A stretch of DNA of 64,000 nt from Desulfovibrio aminophilus DSM 12254 (GCF_000422565.1 NZ_AUMA01000003.1:124001-188000), one strand, 5' to 3'. Counted from the first letter of the stretch, positions 35,069-44,392 are shown. Program-made: numbers and translations. The notes: a model not told the origin generated them from the sequence alone.

Positions 35069-36287
35069 CGGCGGTATCCTCCGCGTTGTCACCGTCATCC
35101 GGCTCGGCCGGATCGGTCATGTTGAGGGGCACGCGGTAGCGTTCGCCGCCTTCGTAGGGATTCATGTCCTCATACTCGCGCACCTCGTTGGGATTCATGG
35201 CTCCGATGCCGTACATCCTGGCGTAGAACTCGGCCCGGTCCTTGGCCGCGCCGCGTAGGAGGCCGTTGAGCATGAACTTGGCGTAGAGCCCCTGGCGGCG
35301 CTCCTCCTCGCTGAACAGATTCTTGGCGATGCTCGTTTCGATGCGGCGGCACCAGGGCGAGAGCGTGTGGACAACGTGGGCCAGAAACATCTGCTCGGCG
35401 CTGGCGTAGGTGGCGGTCTTATCCGAGTAGCCCACCATGATGGGCAATACCCTGAAGGCCCGGCAGATTTCCTCGACCTGAAACTTGCGGGTCTCCAGGA
35501 ACTGGGCCTGATCGTTGGGCGCGGTCATGGAAGTGAACTTCATGCCGCCCCAGAGCACGGCGGTTTTGAAGGCGTTTCCGCCGCCGGCGTGCCTTGCCTC
35601 CCAGGACTTGCGCAGGGCCAGGCGCTGCTCCTCGTTCAGGACCTGATCCGTGGACAGGACGCCGCCGACCACGGCTCCGTTGGAGAAAAGCCGCGCGCCA
35701 TGTTCCTCGGTGGCCAAAGACAGGCCGATAGCCTCCCGGGCGAGGCGCACGCCTTCGAGCCCCATCCAGCCGTTCCAGGACGGCCCACGCAGGTGCCACA
35801 TCTCGGAGGCGGAAAGTCCAATGCGACGGCCGTCGTCCGTGGTCACCTCGTAAGAGATCACGTAGCCGTCGCGCTTTACGGTCACCTGCTGCGGCTCGTA
35901 GGGGAGCAGCTCCACAACGCGGCCCAGCCCCCGATTCACGAACACAAATGCGTTGCCGCAGAACACCAGATGCATGACCACCTGCTCGATGAACTCGAAG
36001 CTGGTCTGCCAGTCGTTGGGCGCGTCCCCGAGCAGGCCGTAGAGCGGGTGGGCGTCGGCCGGGGTGCGCACGCCGCCTTGTGAGCGAAAGACTTTGAGCG
36101 GCACCTGGGCCAGCCCTTCGGCGATGACCCGGGCGCAGGCCAAGGCCGTAGTCGCCTGCAAGGCCGTCTTCCAGGTCACGGCCACGCCGCTCTTGGCGGG
36201 CTGGGTGAAGAAGCCGTCGGCCAGGAGGTCCTCCAGGGCCATCCCCGATGCCGACTTGCGGCCCTTGAGCCAGGAGATGACGCCCAT
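35049..36287 (-). CDS. Phage portal protein (HK97 family)
   Basis: 412 residues from ATG 36287, which shares one base with the terminase stop (TGATG). Typical portal segments: ALACARVIAEGLAQVPLKVFR, HPLYGLLGDAPN, FEFIEQVVMHLVFCGNAF, ARLFSNGAVVGGVL and VEEICRAFRVLPIMVG. Twelve copies form the DNA entry ring of the capsid. A frame reaching to 37472 is a shadow of the terminase. Confidence 0.93.
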   Translation of the reverse strand: MGVISWLKGRKSASGMALEDLLADGFFTQPAKSGVAVTWKTALQATTALACARVIAEGLAQVPLKVFRSQGGVRTPADAHPLYGLLGDAPNDWQTSFEFIEQVVMHLVFCGNAFVFVNRGLGRVVELLPYEPQQVTVKRDGYVISYEVTTDDGRRIGLSASEMWHLRGPSWNGWMGLEGVRLAREAIGLSLATEEHGARLFSNGAVVGGVLSTDQVLNEEQRLALRKSWEARHAGGGNAFKTAVLWGGMKFTSMTAPNDQAQFLETRKFQVEEICRAFRVLPIMVGYSDKTATYASAEQMFLAHVVHTLSPWCRRIETSIAKNLFSEEERRQGLYAKFMLNGLLRGAAKDRAEFYARMYGIGAMNPNEVREYEDMNPYEGGERYRVPLNMTDPAEPDDGDNAEDTADATPQL

Positions 36288-37957
36288 CAGTCCCAGACCT
36301 CCATGCCGACAAACGGCTCTTCCGCGTGGAGCATGGCGCGGGAAAGGGCCATGATGGCGGCCACGATGCCGTCGATCTTGTTCTCGGCGCGTTCCTTGCC
36401 CGGATAATAGGCCTTGGTCCTGGTGGAGCGCAGCACCACGTTGGCGGCCTGCCAGGCCAGCAGCGGGTCGCCGTCGTGACGCAGCTTGCCCGAGAGGTAG
36501 ATGGCCTCGAACTCCTTCATGGGCTCGGAGATGAACGCCGGAGACTGGTTGATCTCGATGCAGGAAAAGGACACCCGTTCGCGGATCTCCTGCATAAGCA
36601 TCTCGGCCTCGCGCGGGTCGTAGGCCAGTTCCCGGATGGAGAAGCGGTCGGCGTAGGCCAGCAGGTCGTCCATGAGATAGTGGTAATCGGTGCGCGCGCC
36701 GGGCGTGGCCACCAGATGCCCCTCGGCCACCCAGCGCTGGTAGTGAGCGTTTTCGGGAAGGGTGACCGTCTCCTCCGGCAGGTAGTGCCTGCCGAAGAGA
36801 TAGAATTCGTCCCCGCGCCTGAAGAGCAGCACCATGGCCGTGAGGTCCACCTTGGAGGCCAGGTCCACACCGACCCAGCAGGGCTCGCCCGCGAAGTCGT
36901 CCAAGGAGACGTCCGCCCGGCAGGCATTCCACTTGACCATGTTGATCCAGGCCGAGCCGGCGTTGGCCCAGACGTTCAGGTGCTTGCACTTGAGGATGTT
37001 CTGGCGGGAGGCGATCTGCAGGGCCTCCTTGCGCCGGGCCTGGAGGAAATCGGGGTAGACCGAGACGCCCAGGTTCGGGTTGGCCTTTTCCCAGGACGGC
37101 CACTCGGTCCAATCGTCGTCTTCGTCGATGGTGAACACGATGGCGAACAGCTGGTCGTTTTCCAGGGTGCCCTCGAGGACCTTCACGGCCTCGTCGCGTT
37201 TGGCGTAGCAGGGCCCGGAGGTGTCCACGCCGGCCGTGGTGATCACTGCAAGCATGGGCTGGGAGCGCGCGCCCATGCCGGTGAGCATGGTGTCGTAGAG
37301 GTCGGGCGTCTGGTGTTCGTGGTATTCGTCCACGATGGCGCAATGGGGCGAGGCCCCGTCGCCGGGCTTGCCGATGACCGGCTCGAACTTGCTGGCGTTG
37401 TCCAGGATGTGCAGGTTCTTGGCCCCGACGTGGATGCCGAAGTGGCTGACGAAGGACGGATTCTTGAGGCACATCTGACGGGCCGGACCGAAGACCTCCC
37501 AGGCCTGCTTCTCGCTGGTGGCACCGGAATAGACCTCGGCCCCGGGCTCGTTGTCGGCCGCGAACATGTACAGACCAATGCAGGCTCCGAGCACGGACTT
37601 GCCGGATTTTCTGGGGATCTCAGCGTAGATTTCACGGAAACGGCGCAGTCCGTCCGCCTTGCGCACCCAGCCGAAGGCCACGGCCAGGATGAAGCACTGC
37701 CAGGGTTCGAGGGCGATCTTCTTGCCCGCCCATTCCCGGCCTTTCACATGCACCATGTTGGAGGCGAAGCGGCAGATGCGTTCAGCCGCCTCCCGATCCC
37801 AGCGGAAGGGGTAGTCTTTGGATCTGGAGCGTTCCAGATCGTCCAGATGCCTCCCGCAGGCCTGCCGCACGAACGAGCAGGCCGCGATCTTTCCGCGCAC
37901 GACGTCCCGCGCGTAGCGGTTAGCGGCGGTGGCATATGGGTGGGTGGTCTTTGGCAT
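36287..37957 (-). CDS. Phage terminase large subunit
   Basis: 556 residues. Walker A-like PRKSGKS at 115-121, Walker B with CAIVDEYHE near 200, and a C-terminal RNase H-like nuclease domain beginning GVDLASKVDLTA. It cuts concatemeric DNA and pumps it into the prohead through the portal. The family is the common HK97/lambdoid TerL (Terminase_1). The small plus-strand gene at 38037 separates it from TerS. Confidence 0.95.
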   Translation of the reverse strand: MPKTTHPYATAANRYARDVVRGKIAACSFVRQACGRHLDDLERSRSKDYPFRWDREAAERICRFASNMVHVKGREWAGKKIALEPWQCFILAVAFGWVRKADGLRRFREIYAEIPRKSGKSVLGACIGLYMFAADNEPGAEVYSGATSEKQAWEVFGPARQMCLKNPSFVSHFGIHVGAKNLHILDNASKFEPVIGKPGDGASPHCAIVDEYHEHQTPDLYDTMLTGMGARSQPMLAVITTAGVDTSGPCYAKRDEAVKVLEGTLENDQLFAIVFTIDEDDDWTEWPSWEKANPNLGVSVYPDFLQARRKEALQIASRQNILKCKHLNVWANAGSAWINMVKWNACRADVSLDDFAGEPCWVGVDLASKVDLTAMVLLFRRGDEFYLFGRHYLPEETVTLPENAHYQRWVAEGHLVATPGARTDYHYLMDDLLAYADRFSIRELAYDPREAEMLMQEIRERVSFSCIEINQSPAFISEPMKEFEAIYLSGKLRHDGDPLLAWQAANVVLRSTRTKAYYPGKERAENKIDGIVAAIMALSRAMLHAEEPFVGMEVWD

Positions 37958-38036
37958 CTATTTACCTGGAACGACTTGCTATATGCCAGGATGTATGGAC
38001 ATGTGGTCTGCAAGCGAACAGCGAAAGGAGAGGACC

Positions 38037-38231
38037 ATGAGCAACCAGGAACAAGCCCTTGCCGACTTCATGAACAAGATTCAGGAATCCAGAGAGCTGC
38101 TGCGCAAGATCGGCGAACGGTTCGACGATCACCTTGGTGTTGCGCCGGAAGAGATCACCTGGGCCAATGCCGGAGACGCTGGGCGGATTCTGGCCGACCT
38201 GCGGGATATCGCCGCATATCTTGAGGTGTAA
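38037..38231 (+). CDS. Small hypothetical protein on the opposite strand between terS and terL
   Basis: 64 residues, ATG 38037 with AAAGGAGAGG upstream. Acidic and helical (ADFMNKIQESRELLRKIGERFDDHLG), ending DLRDIAAYLEV. It is transcribed against the surrounding packaging operon, converging on terS with an 8-nt gap. No family recognised. The strong ribosome site and lack of an overlapping leftward gene support it. Confidence 0.65.
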   Translation: MSNQEQALADFMNKIQESRELLRKIGERFDDHLGVAPEEITWANAGDAGRILADLRDIAAYLEV

Positions 38232-38239
38232 GCGACCCC

Positions 38240-38698
38240 TCATGCTTTCCCGAACCCCGCCCATTCAGCGTTTTCCTTCCCGGCCGGATTCGCCGCGACC
38301 CGTGTGCGGCTCGATGGCGTCAGGCCGAACTCAGTCAGAAATTTGTGCATGATCTCCATGGCCCGGTTGGCCACCCCCACCAGCGGGTTCTGGATCACGT
38401 TGCCGCCGGTGGTCTTGATGAGCAGCCCGGACTGACGAATCTTGCGTTCTGCCTCGACAAAGCGCTCAAAGGCCTGGCAGTAAGCCGCCAGGGCCGCATC
38501 GTCCCCCTCGGTGAGCACGCCCATGCGGGCGAGCACCGGAGCCTTGCGGAGCCATTCCTCCCGGGCGGTCTCGCCAAGAAAGTCGGGCGGCTCAGGCAGC
38601 GCCGGGGCAAGCTCTGGCTCGTTGGGATTGACGCGGCACTTCTGCGCCGTGCCCTTGAGCATCTTGAGCTTGGTGGGGAGAGGCTTACGGCCGGCCAT
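38240..38698 (-). CDS. Phage terminase small subunit (P27 family)
   Basis: 152 residues with GGAGGGGGAGG upstream of ATG 38698. The start MAGRKPLPTKLKMLKGTAQ and the motif EPPDFLGETAREEWLRKAP, followed by ALAAYCQAFERFVEAE, are typical of P27-family small terminases, which bind the packaging site and recruit TerL. It overlaps the methylase gene by 14 nt. Confidence 0.92.
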   Translation of the reverse strand: MAGRKPLPTKLKMLKGTAQKCRVNPNEPELAPALPEPPDFLGETAREEWLRKAPVLARMGVLTEGDDAALAAYCQAFERFVEAERKIRQSGLLIKTTGGNVIQNPLVGVANRAMEIMHKFLTEFGLTPSSRTRVAANPAGKENAEWAGFGKA

Positions 38699-39884
38699 CT
38701 TCCTCCCCCTCCAGCGCTGCCTTCTCGCCCGTGAAGTCTTCCCAGCGCTTCACGGCGACATCGACGTATGCGGGGTTCAGCTCCATGGCCAGACAGGCGC
38801 GGCCGGTGATTTCGGCGGCGATGATGGTGGTGCCGGAGCCGGAGAAAGGTTCGTACACGGCCTGGCCCGGGCTGGAGTTGTTCTCCATGGGCCGCTTCAT
38901 GCACTCGACGGGCTTCTGGGTGCCATGGATGGTGTCGGCGTCCTGGCCCTTGGACGGGATGTTCCAGATCGTGACCTGCTTGCGGTCTCCGCTCCAGTGG
39001 GCCTTGCCCTTGACCGCGTACCAGCAGGGCTCGTGCATCCAGTGGTAATGCCCCCGGGAGAGAACCAGACGTTCCTTGGCCCAGATGATCTGGGAGCGGA
39101 TGCCGAAGCCGCAGACGACAAGGCTTTCCGCGACCGTGGCCGCGTGCAGCGCCCCGTGCCAGACATAGGCCACATCGCCGGGGAAGAGCGCCCAGGCCTC
39201 GCGCCAGTCGGCGCGGTCGTCGTTCAGGACAATGCCGGTGCGCTTGGTCTTCTGGCCGGACAGCGCCTCGTTGCGCCAGGCGGGATCGTATTCGACGCCG
39301 TAGGGCGGGTCGGTGACCATGAGGTGCGGCCGGACGCCGGCCAGCAATCTGCCCACGTCGTCCGCGCTGGTGCTGTCGCCGCACATGAGCCGATGGCGGC
39401 CCAGAATCCAGACCTCACCCGGTTTGCTTACTGGCTCTGCAGGAGTCTCGGGCACCTCGTCGGGATCGGTCAGACCCTCGGTGGTCGGCTTTGACAGCAG
39501 GGAGTCGATCTCGGCGGCGTCAAAGCCCGTGAGACTGACGTCAAAGGCCATGGCCTGGAGTTCTTCCAGTTCCAGGGCCAGGAGGTCCTCGTCCCAGGCG
39601 GCCCAATTGGCGGAGCGGTTGGCCAGCAGACGAAAGGCCTTCACCTGCGCGTCGGTCAGTTCGTCGGCCAATGCAACGGGAACTTCCGTCAGGCCCAGCT
39701 TGCGGGCGGCCTTGAGCCGCAGGTGCCCGTCCACCACGGTGCCGTCGGACTTGGCCACCACCGGGATGCGGAAGCCGAACTCCCGGATGGCCGCGACCAT
39801 GCGCTCGACCTGCTCGTCGTTCTTGCGCGGGTTGCGGGCATAGGGAACAAGCCGCTCGATGGGCCAGGATTCGGTCTTCAGCAT
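38685..39884 (-). CDS. ParB-like nuclease domain fused to DNA adenine/cytosine-N4 methylase
   Basis: 399 residues from ATG 39884. The N-terminal ParB/Srx-like domain (residues about 8-95) shows YARNPRKNDEQVERMVAAIREFGFRIPVV and VVDGHLRLKAARKLG. The C-terminal methylase has DPPYGVEYD near 180 and the SAM motif FSGSGTT near 345, the beta-class order. Such fusions are common beside phage terminases and may mark packaging sites or protect phage DNA from host restriction. It overlaps the HNH gene by 7 nt. Confidence 0.92.
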   Translation of the reverse strand: MLKTESWPIERLVPYARNPRKNDEQVERMVAAIREFGFRIPVVAKSDGTVVDGHLRLKAARKLGLTEVPVALADELTDAQVKAFRLLANRSANWAAWDEDLLALELEELQAMAFDVSLTGFDAAEIDSLLSKPTTEGLTDPDEVPETPAEPVSKPGEVWILGRHRLMCGDSTSADDVGRLLAGVRPHLMVTDPPYGVEYDPAWRNEALSGQKTKRTGIVLNDDRADWREAWALFPGDVAYVWHGALHAATVAESLVVCGFGIRSQIIWAKERLVLSRGHYHWMHEPCWYAVKGKAHWSGDRKQVTIWNIPSKGQDADTIHGTQKPVECMKRPMENNSSPGQAVYEPFSGSGTTIIAAEITGRACLAMELNPAYVDVAVKRWEDFTGEKAALEGEEDGRP

Positions 39885-40249
39885 GGTTTCGGTCCTGGGT
39901 GTGGGGTGCGCAGTCTGCCGTGCAGGCGCTCGTGGCATTCGCGGCACAGGCTCATGAGGTTGCCGCTCGCATTGTTGCGGGGATTGCCGTCACGATGGTG
40001 AACCACTTCGGCCCCCCGGGTGCAGATGGCGCAGAGCGGGTCGCGTCTGAGCTTGCGATGCCGGACCCGCTGCCAGTGCGCGCTGTAGCCGCGTTTGGCC
40101 GCGTTACCCCGGACTTTGTCCTGGGCGCTGCGGCGAAGAGCGAGGGCCTCATCCGCGAGGTGCTTGTGCTCTGGGCAATACCCTCCGGCGTCAGTCGCCA
40201 GATTGCGGCAGCCCGGCTTGCGGCATGGTTTCGGCGGTCTTGGCGGCAT
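39878..40249 (-). CDS. HNH endonuclease next to terminase
   Basis: 123 residues from ATG 40249; an ATG 15 nt earlier is possible. Zinc cysteines CAIC and CREC frame the HNH core VVHHRDGNPRNN and NLMSLCRECHERLHG. A second zinc pair lies at the N terminus (CRKPGC...CPEHKH). In HK97-type phages an HNH protein at this position is needed for efficient cos cleavage by terminase. It is the first gene of the leftward packaging and head operon, about 120 nt downstream of an element promoter motif. Confidence 0.9.
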   Translation of the reverse strand: MPPRPPKPCRKPGCRNLATDAGGYCPEHKHLADEALALRRSAQDKVRGNAAKRGYSAHWQRVRHRKLRRDPLCAICTRGAEVVHHRDGNPRNNASGNLMSLCRECHERLHGRLRTPHPGPKPC

Positions 40250-40364
40250 ACCCCCACCCGTCATTTTGCACGCGTAAAAATCTTGGGGCCCACCCGGTCT
40301 ACGGGCCGAACCCACAGAGATTCGACCCGCCCCGGGCATCCTCCGAGGGTTTTCCCCTCTCTTG

Positions 40365-40396
40365 CATACATACCGGGGGGAATGGGAAAACGTCGG
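40365..40396 (-). promoter_or_regulatory. Element-specific promoter motif, copy 1
   Basis: Minus strand: CCGACGTTT, 11 nt, then CCGGTATGTAT. It lies upstream of the HNH-to-head operon. Copies 2 and 3 (44741-44772 and 53404-53435) have the same spacing. A hairpin of the form GAGGGG-AAAA-CCCTC follows just downstream in the transcript. Confidence 0.65.
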
Positions 40397-40498
40397 AGTT
40401 GGGAGGCTGTTTTTTGAATCAGCTCGGAAAGGGCTTGATTTAGAATTCTGTTCTGATAAAAATACCGACAGAAGTGAATAAGTGTAGGTAATTTTATC

Positions 40499-41122
40499 AT
40501 GCCAAAAAATGAAACGTCGCGAGGCGGCAGGTTCTACGAGGCCATCGCCGTTTTCAAACGAGAAGGCGGCATGCTTCGCACGGGGCAAGCCCTGCGCAAA
40601 GGGATTCATCCAAGCACGTTGTACGCTCTCAGGGATTCGGGGATTGTGGAGCCTGTGAGCCGAGGAGTGTATAGGCTGGCAGAGGCTCCTGCCCTTGGCG
40701 ACCCGGATCTGGTAGTTGTAGCTACGCGAGTCCCGCAAGGGGTCATTTGTCTCATCTCCGCTCTGGCCTTTCACGGGATCACAACCCAGATACCGCATGA
40801 GGTTCATCTGGCACTGCCCAGGGGGGCAGAGGAGCCGCGACTGGACCATCCTCCAATCGCAACGTATCGATTCACCGGCGAGGCCTTCTCGGAGGGAGTG
40901 GAAAATCACGTCCTCGACAATATGAACGTCCGCATCTACTGCCTGGAGAAGACGCTGGCGGATTGCTTCAAATTCAGGAACAAGATCGGAATGGACACTG
41001 CCATCGAGGCGGTCAGGCTGTATCGGGAACGAAGAGAAGTGAAAGTGAACGATCTGATGCGGTATGCGGCCATCTGCCGGGTGGCCAAGGTCATGCGTCC
41101 TTACATCGAGGCGATCCTGTGA
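40499..41122 (+). CDS. abiEi: AbiEi-like antitoxin of a type IV toxin-antitoxin pair
   Basis: 207 residues. A winged-helix N terminus (GGMLRTGQALRKGIHPSTLYALRDSGIVEPVSRGVYRL) and the AbiEi C-terminal domain (DLVVVATRVPQGVICLISALAFHGIT, LEKTLADCFKFRNKIG) are clear. The protein counteracts the AbiEii toxin and represses its own promoter by binding inverted repeats. A promoter TTGATT-16-TAAAAA is visible at 40435-40462. It is on the strand opposite to the phage operons, with noticeably A/T-rich upstream DNA. Confidence 0.9.
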   Translation: MPKNETSRGGRFYEAIAVFKREGGMLRTGQALRKGIHPSTLYALRDSGIVEPVSRGVYRLAEAPALGDPDLVVVATRVPQGVICLISALAFHGITTQIPHEVHLALPRGAEEPRLDHPPIATYRFTGEAFSEGVENHVLDNMNVRIYCLEKTLADCFKFRNKIGMDTAIEAVRLYRERREVKVNDLMRYAAICRVAKVMRPYIEAIL

Positions 41123-42027
41123 GAGAAATCAAGAACATCCCCGCATCCGTTCATCATCGTTTGCAGAACAAGGCGAGGGAATCGTCCAGAACGTTTGGCG
41201 AACTCCTGCAGCATTACGCTATTGAGAGGTTTATCTACAGGGTGAGCAAGACACCCCACGCGGACAAATTTTTCCTCAAGGGAGCCCTGATGCTGCGAGC
41301 CTGGGGTGGGCCAGGTGTTCGCCCCACCATGGACATCGACTTTTTGGGCAGGACTGACAACAGCCTTCAATCCATTGAAAGCATCATGAAGGATGTCTGT
41401 GAGGCGGTTGTCGAAGCGGACGGCATGTCCTTCGACCCTGATTCCGTTCGGACGGTGAGAATTACTGAAGATGCAGAATATGATGGAGTTCGGGTGCGAC
41501 TCCAAGGCCGGCTTGGCACCGCGCGGGTTTCCATCCAGGTGGACATTGGGTTTGGCGATATTGTCGTACCTGAATGCAAGCAGGTCATCTACCCGACTCT
41601 TCTCGATTTCCCTGCCCCGGAATTGGCTGGGTACTCCATGGAGAGTTCCATCGCGGAGAAGTTCCAGGCCATGGTGAAGCTGAGCCAGTTGAACAGCCGC
41701 ATGAAGGATTTTTATGACGTATGGCTGCTTTCCAGGATGTTCGATTTCCAGGGGAAAGTCTTGATGCAGGCAATCGTGGCTACGTTCACTCGGCGAAAGA
41801 CTGCATTGGACAGTGCTTCAGATCTATTCCGGACAACGCTCAGACGGGACAAAAGCAAACAATCACAATGGAGTGCCTTTCTCAAAAAGCTGAAGCTCGA
41901 AGATTGCCCTGACGACTTCGGGTCCGTTCTTGGTCATATGGAGTCCTTTCTGGTCCCACCGACAGAAGCGGTTATGACGGATGAGAATTTCGACCTCTTC
42001 TGGAATGCCCCGGGACCCTGGAAATGA
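41119..42027 (+). CDS. abiEii: AbiEii-like nucleotidyltransferase toxin
   Basis: 302 residues. It starts with GTG 41119, overlapping the antitoxin stop. The nucleotidyltransferase signature is present: FLKGALMLRAW, then RPTMDIDFLG with the two Asp, and the later LAGYSMESSIAEKFQAMVKL and RMKDFYDVWLL. Family members transfer nucleotides to tRNA and stop growth during phage infection. As cargo it would stabilise the element and add a second defence layer next to DISARM. Confidence 0.9.
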   Translation: MREIKNIPASVHHRLQNKARESSRTFGELLQHYAIERFIYRVSKTPHADKFFLKGALMLRAWGGPGVRPTMDIDFLGRTDNSLQSIESIMKDVCEAVVEADGMSFDPDSVRTVRITEDAEYDGVRVRLQGRLGTARVSIQVDIGFGDIVVPECKQVIYPTLLDFPAPELAGYSMESSIAEKFQAMVKLSQLNSRMKDFYDVWLLSRMFDFQGKVLMQAIVATFTRRKTALDSASDLFRTTLRRDKSKQSQWSAFLKKLKLEDCPDDFGSVLGHMESFLVPPTEAVMTDENFDLFWNAPGPWK

Positions 42028-42044
42028 CATGTAACGCAGAAGTT

Positions 42045-42157
42045 GGTGACAGGTGACGGATTGTGACAGGTCATCCGGTTATCTGCTCATGCGCATGCGC
42101 GCACGCGCGCGTGAGCGATTAATGGTTTTTTCCCGTCACCATCTGTCACCCGTCACC
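42045..42157. other. Candidate replication origin with GTGAC iterons
   Basis: Three GTGAC units on the plus strand (around 42046, 42053, 42063) face three on the minus strand (around 42135, 42145, 42152). Between them lie about 65 bases including an alternating GC/CA tract (42089-42113). It directly follows the primase-helicase stop, as origins do in P4-like satellites. The function is inference. Confidence 0.45.
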
Positions 42158-44392
42158 CTACCTGTCGTAGGCATCTTGCCACTCCTCCCGCTTTTTCAAA
42201 CAAATACCGGTGAAATGTCGTGATGCTTTCGTCCTGCCTGGAATGAACTCCCGTTTGCAGAGGTTCGCGCTGAATGCCTTTGTGCTGCCCGGGTGCTCTC
42301 CGTTGCGCTCGGCAAATCCCTTCCACGACTCAAAGAGCTCGGCTGTCTTGCAGACCAGCCTGGGGCCGACATCGCAGCATTCTTCGATCCACTGCCCGAA
42401 GAGGTCCTGCTCGTCGAAATAGGCGGCCGTGGCCTCCTTCACGCTTTCCGGCCGCAGGAGACCGTTCTCCCGCCAGTCCAGGCAGCCTTCGATCATCCAG
42501 CGCAGGATGGCCGGGTACTCGGCCTTCAGCTTTTCCTCCAGGCGCTTGTCCGGGCTCGCGGGCTTGTGGACAAAGGGGATGATGTTGAAACGTCTGCGGG
42601 CTGCCTCGTCCACGTTGCGAAGCACGGGCTTGTGATTGCCGACGATCAGGAGCTTGAACTGGGGCGTGTAGGTGAAGAAGTCCTGACGCATGAAGCGGGC
42701 GCTGATCTTGTCGCCGCCGGTGAGCTGTTTGATGCGGCTCTCGGCCCATGGACGGCCTTCTTCGGTCTCGGAGACGCTGACCAGCCTGGCCCCGCGCAGC
42801 ATGGCCAGGTCGGTGGGGTGGCGGTCGCCCTGGCTGGCCGTGAAGGTGTCCATTGCCGCCGTGGCGGCGTAATCGCCCAGGATGTTGGTAAGGGTGTTGA
42901 GGAACACGGATTTTCCGTTGCCGCCAGGGCCGTATATGAAGAACAGGGCGTGTTCGGAAATGTCGCCGGTTAACGCGTAGCCGGCCACTTGCTGCATGAA
43001 GCGCTGCAACATGGCATCCCCTTGGGTCGCCTCATCCAGAAACCGCCGCCAGAGCGGGGCGTCGGAAGAACGCGCCGGAGCCACGGCGGCAAGCTTGGTG
43101 ATGTAATCCTCGCGGCGAGCCGGACGCAAGGTCCCTGTGCGCAGATCCACCACGCCATCCGGAGTGCCCAGCAGAAGGAGGTCGGCGTCCCATATCTCGC
43201 TGGTCACGGCGAAGGCTCGGTCGGTCTGGGCGAACCGCTCCACCGCACCGGCCGTGGCGGCCTTGGACAGCGTGGCCGCGACCTTCGTGTTGTCCATGCC
43301 TGCGGCGGCCATCCGGCAGAGCTTTCTCGCCCAGGCAAAGGCCAGCCTGGTCTTTTCCACCCGCCAGTGACTGCCGGTCCAGACGAACCACGCTCCGGTC
43401 TCGTGGCAGTAGCGCAGATCGTCCTTGTGCTCCCTGGCGAAGAGGAGCGCGATGGCGTCTTCTGTGGCAGGATATGGGGTGGCTGGACAGGCGTCGTTCG
43501 ATTCATCCGGCTTTGCCGGATCGAGCGCTGCTACGGCTTCGACCAGACGGAGCAGTTCCTCGCGGCCGTGGCCGGCCTTCTTCCAGTCCACGATGTCGCC
43601 CTTGGGCGGCAGGCCGGGCAGTTCCACGATCTTGACCGAGGCGGCCACGGGCAACAGTGCCTTGGCCACCCTGCGGGCGTGATTGCGCCCTGGCGTGTCG
43701 TTGTCCGGCAGGATGACCACCTGCTTGCCCTGGAAGTACGGATTGTACTCCTCGCGCCACTTGCCCGCGCCCATGGGGTTGCAGGTGGCGGCCAGCCCCC
43801 AGCCGGCGAGCTCCAGGGCCTTCTGCTCGCCCTCGACGATGAAAACGGTCTCGGCCCGCAGCATTTCAGGAAGGCGAAACGGCACCAACCGCACGCCCTT
43901 GACGGAGTTGATGCGTTTACCGGTCGCGTCCAGATGCCACTGGCGGATGGCCTTGCGGCAACCCGGGGTCTCGTAGCGGTCCACGGCAAACAGAAACCGG
44001 CCTGCCTCATCCTCGTAGCGAAAGGTGGCGACGAGATTTTCGGGCCGGACAGGCGTCTCCGGCAGGTCCTTACGCTTGGGCTTTAGCGTGACAGGTGCAA
44101 GCCCGATCTCCTCGGCGATCATCCGGGCGGCCTTGGCCTGGCCGAGTTCTTCTTGGGCCGCGACCAGGGAGATGATGTCACCGCCGCTCTCGCCGGTCGC
44201 AAAATCGGACCAGACCCCGGTCTCGGTGTTGCAGCTGAACGACTTTCCAGGGTTGCCATGGATGTCGCCGGCTACCAGTTCCCTGCCTTGGCGTTTGGCC
44301 TGAGGCAACCTACCTTGCAGAAAGCCCGGATTGGCCAGGGCCGCCTCGTTGATGCGCTTAAAGTCAAGGTCGGTTCCACGTCCGCCGCTCAT
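42158..44392 (-). CDS. P4-type primase-helicase (TOPRIM plus D5/SF3 helicase)
   Basis: 744 residues. N terminus resembles a degenerate primase zinc region without the cysteines (GDIHGNPGKSFSC). A TOPRIM domain follows (FIVEGEQKALELAG near 190, VVILPDND near 230), then a D5_N region and an SF3 helicase with Walker A GPGGNGKS near 490 and the later RFMRQDFFTYTPQFKLLIVGNHKP. It would initiate and drive element replication. Its start shares a base with the upstream stop (TGATG). Confidence 0.93.
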   Translation of the reverse strand: MSGGRGTDLDFKRINEAALANPGFLQGRLPQAKRQGRELVAGDIHGNPGKSFSCNTETGVWSDFATGESGGDIISLVAAQEELGQAKAARMIAEEIGLAPVTLKPKRKDLPETPVRPENLVATFRYEDEAGRFLFAVDRYETPGCRKAIRQWHLDATGKRINSVKGVRLVPFRLPEMLRAETVFIVEGEQKALELAGWGLAATCNPMGAGKWREEYNPYFQGKQVVILPDNDTPGRNHARRVAKALLPVAASVKIVELPGLPPKGDIVDWKKAGHGREELLRLVEAVAALDPAKPDESNDACPATPYPATEDAIALLFAREHKDDLRYCHETGAWFVWTGSHWRVEKTRLAFAWARKLCRMAAAGMDNTKVAATLSKAATAGAVERFAQTDRAFAVTSEIWDADLLLLGTPDGVVDLRTGTLRPARREDYITKLAAVAPARSSDAPLWRRFLDEATQGDAMLQRFMQQVAGYALTGDISEHALFFIYGPGGNGKSVFLNTLTNILGDYAATAAMDTFTASQGDRHPTDLAMLRGARLVSVSETEEGRPWAESRIKQLTGGDKISARFMRQDFFTYTPQFKLLIVGNHKPVLRNVDEAARRRFNIIPFVHKPASPDKRLEEKLKAEYPAILRWMIEGCLDWRENGLLRPESVKEATAAYFDEQDLFGQWIEECCDVGPRLVCKTAELFESWKGFAERNGEHPGSTKAFSANLCKREFIPGRTKASRHFTGICLKKREEWQDAYDR

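Noticed and set aside
40250-40909. N-terminal extension of the HNH protein
   Set aside because: It would run antisense through abiEi and the promoter motif; the HNH domain is complete from 40249.
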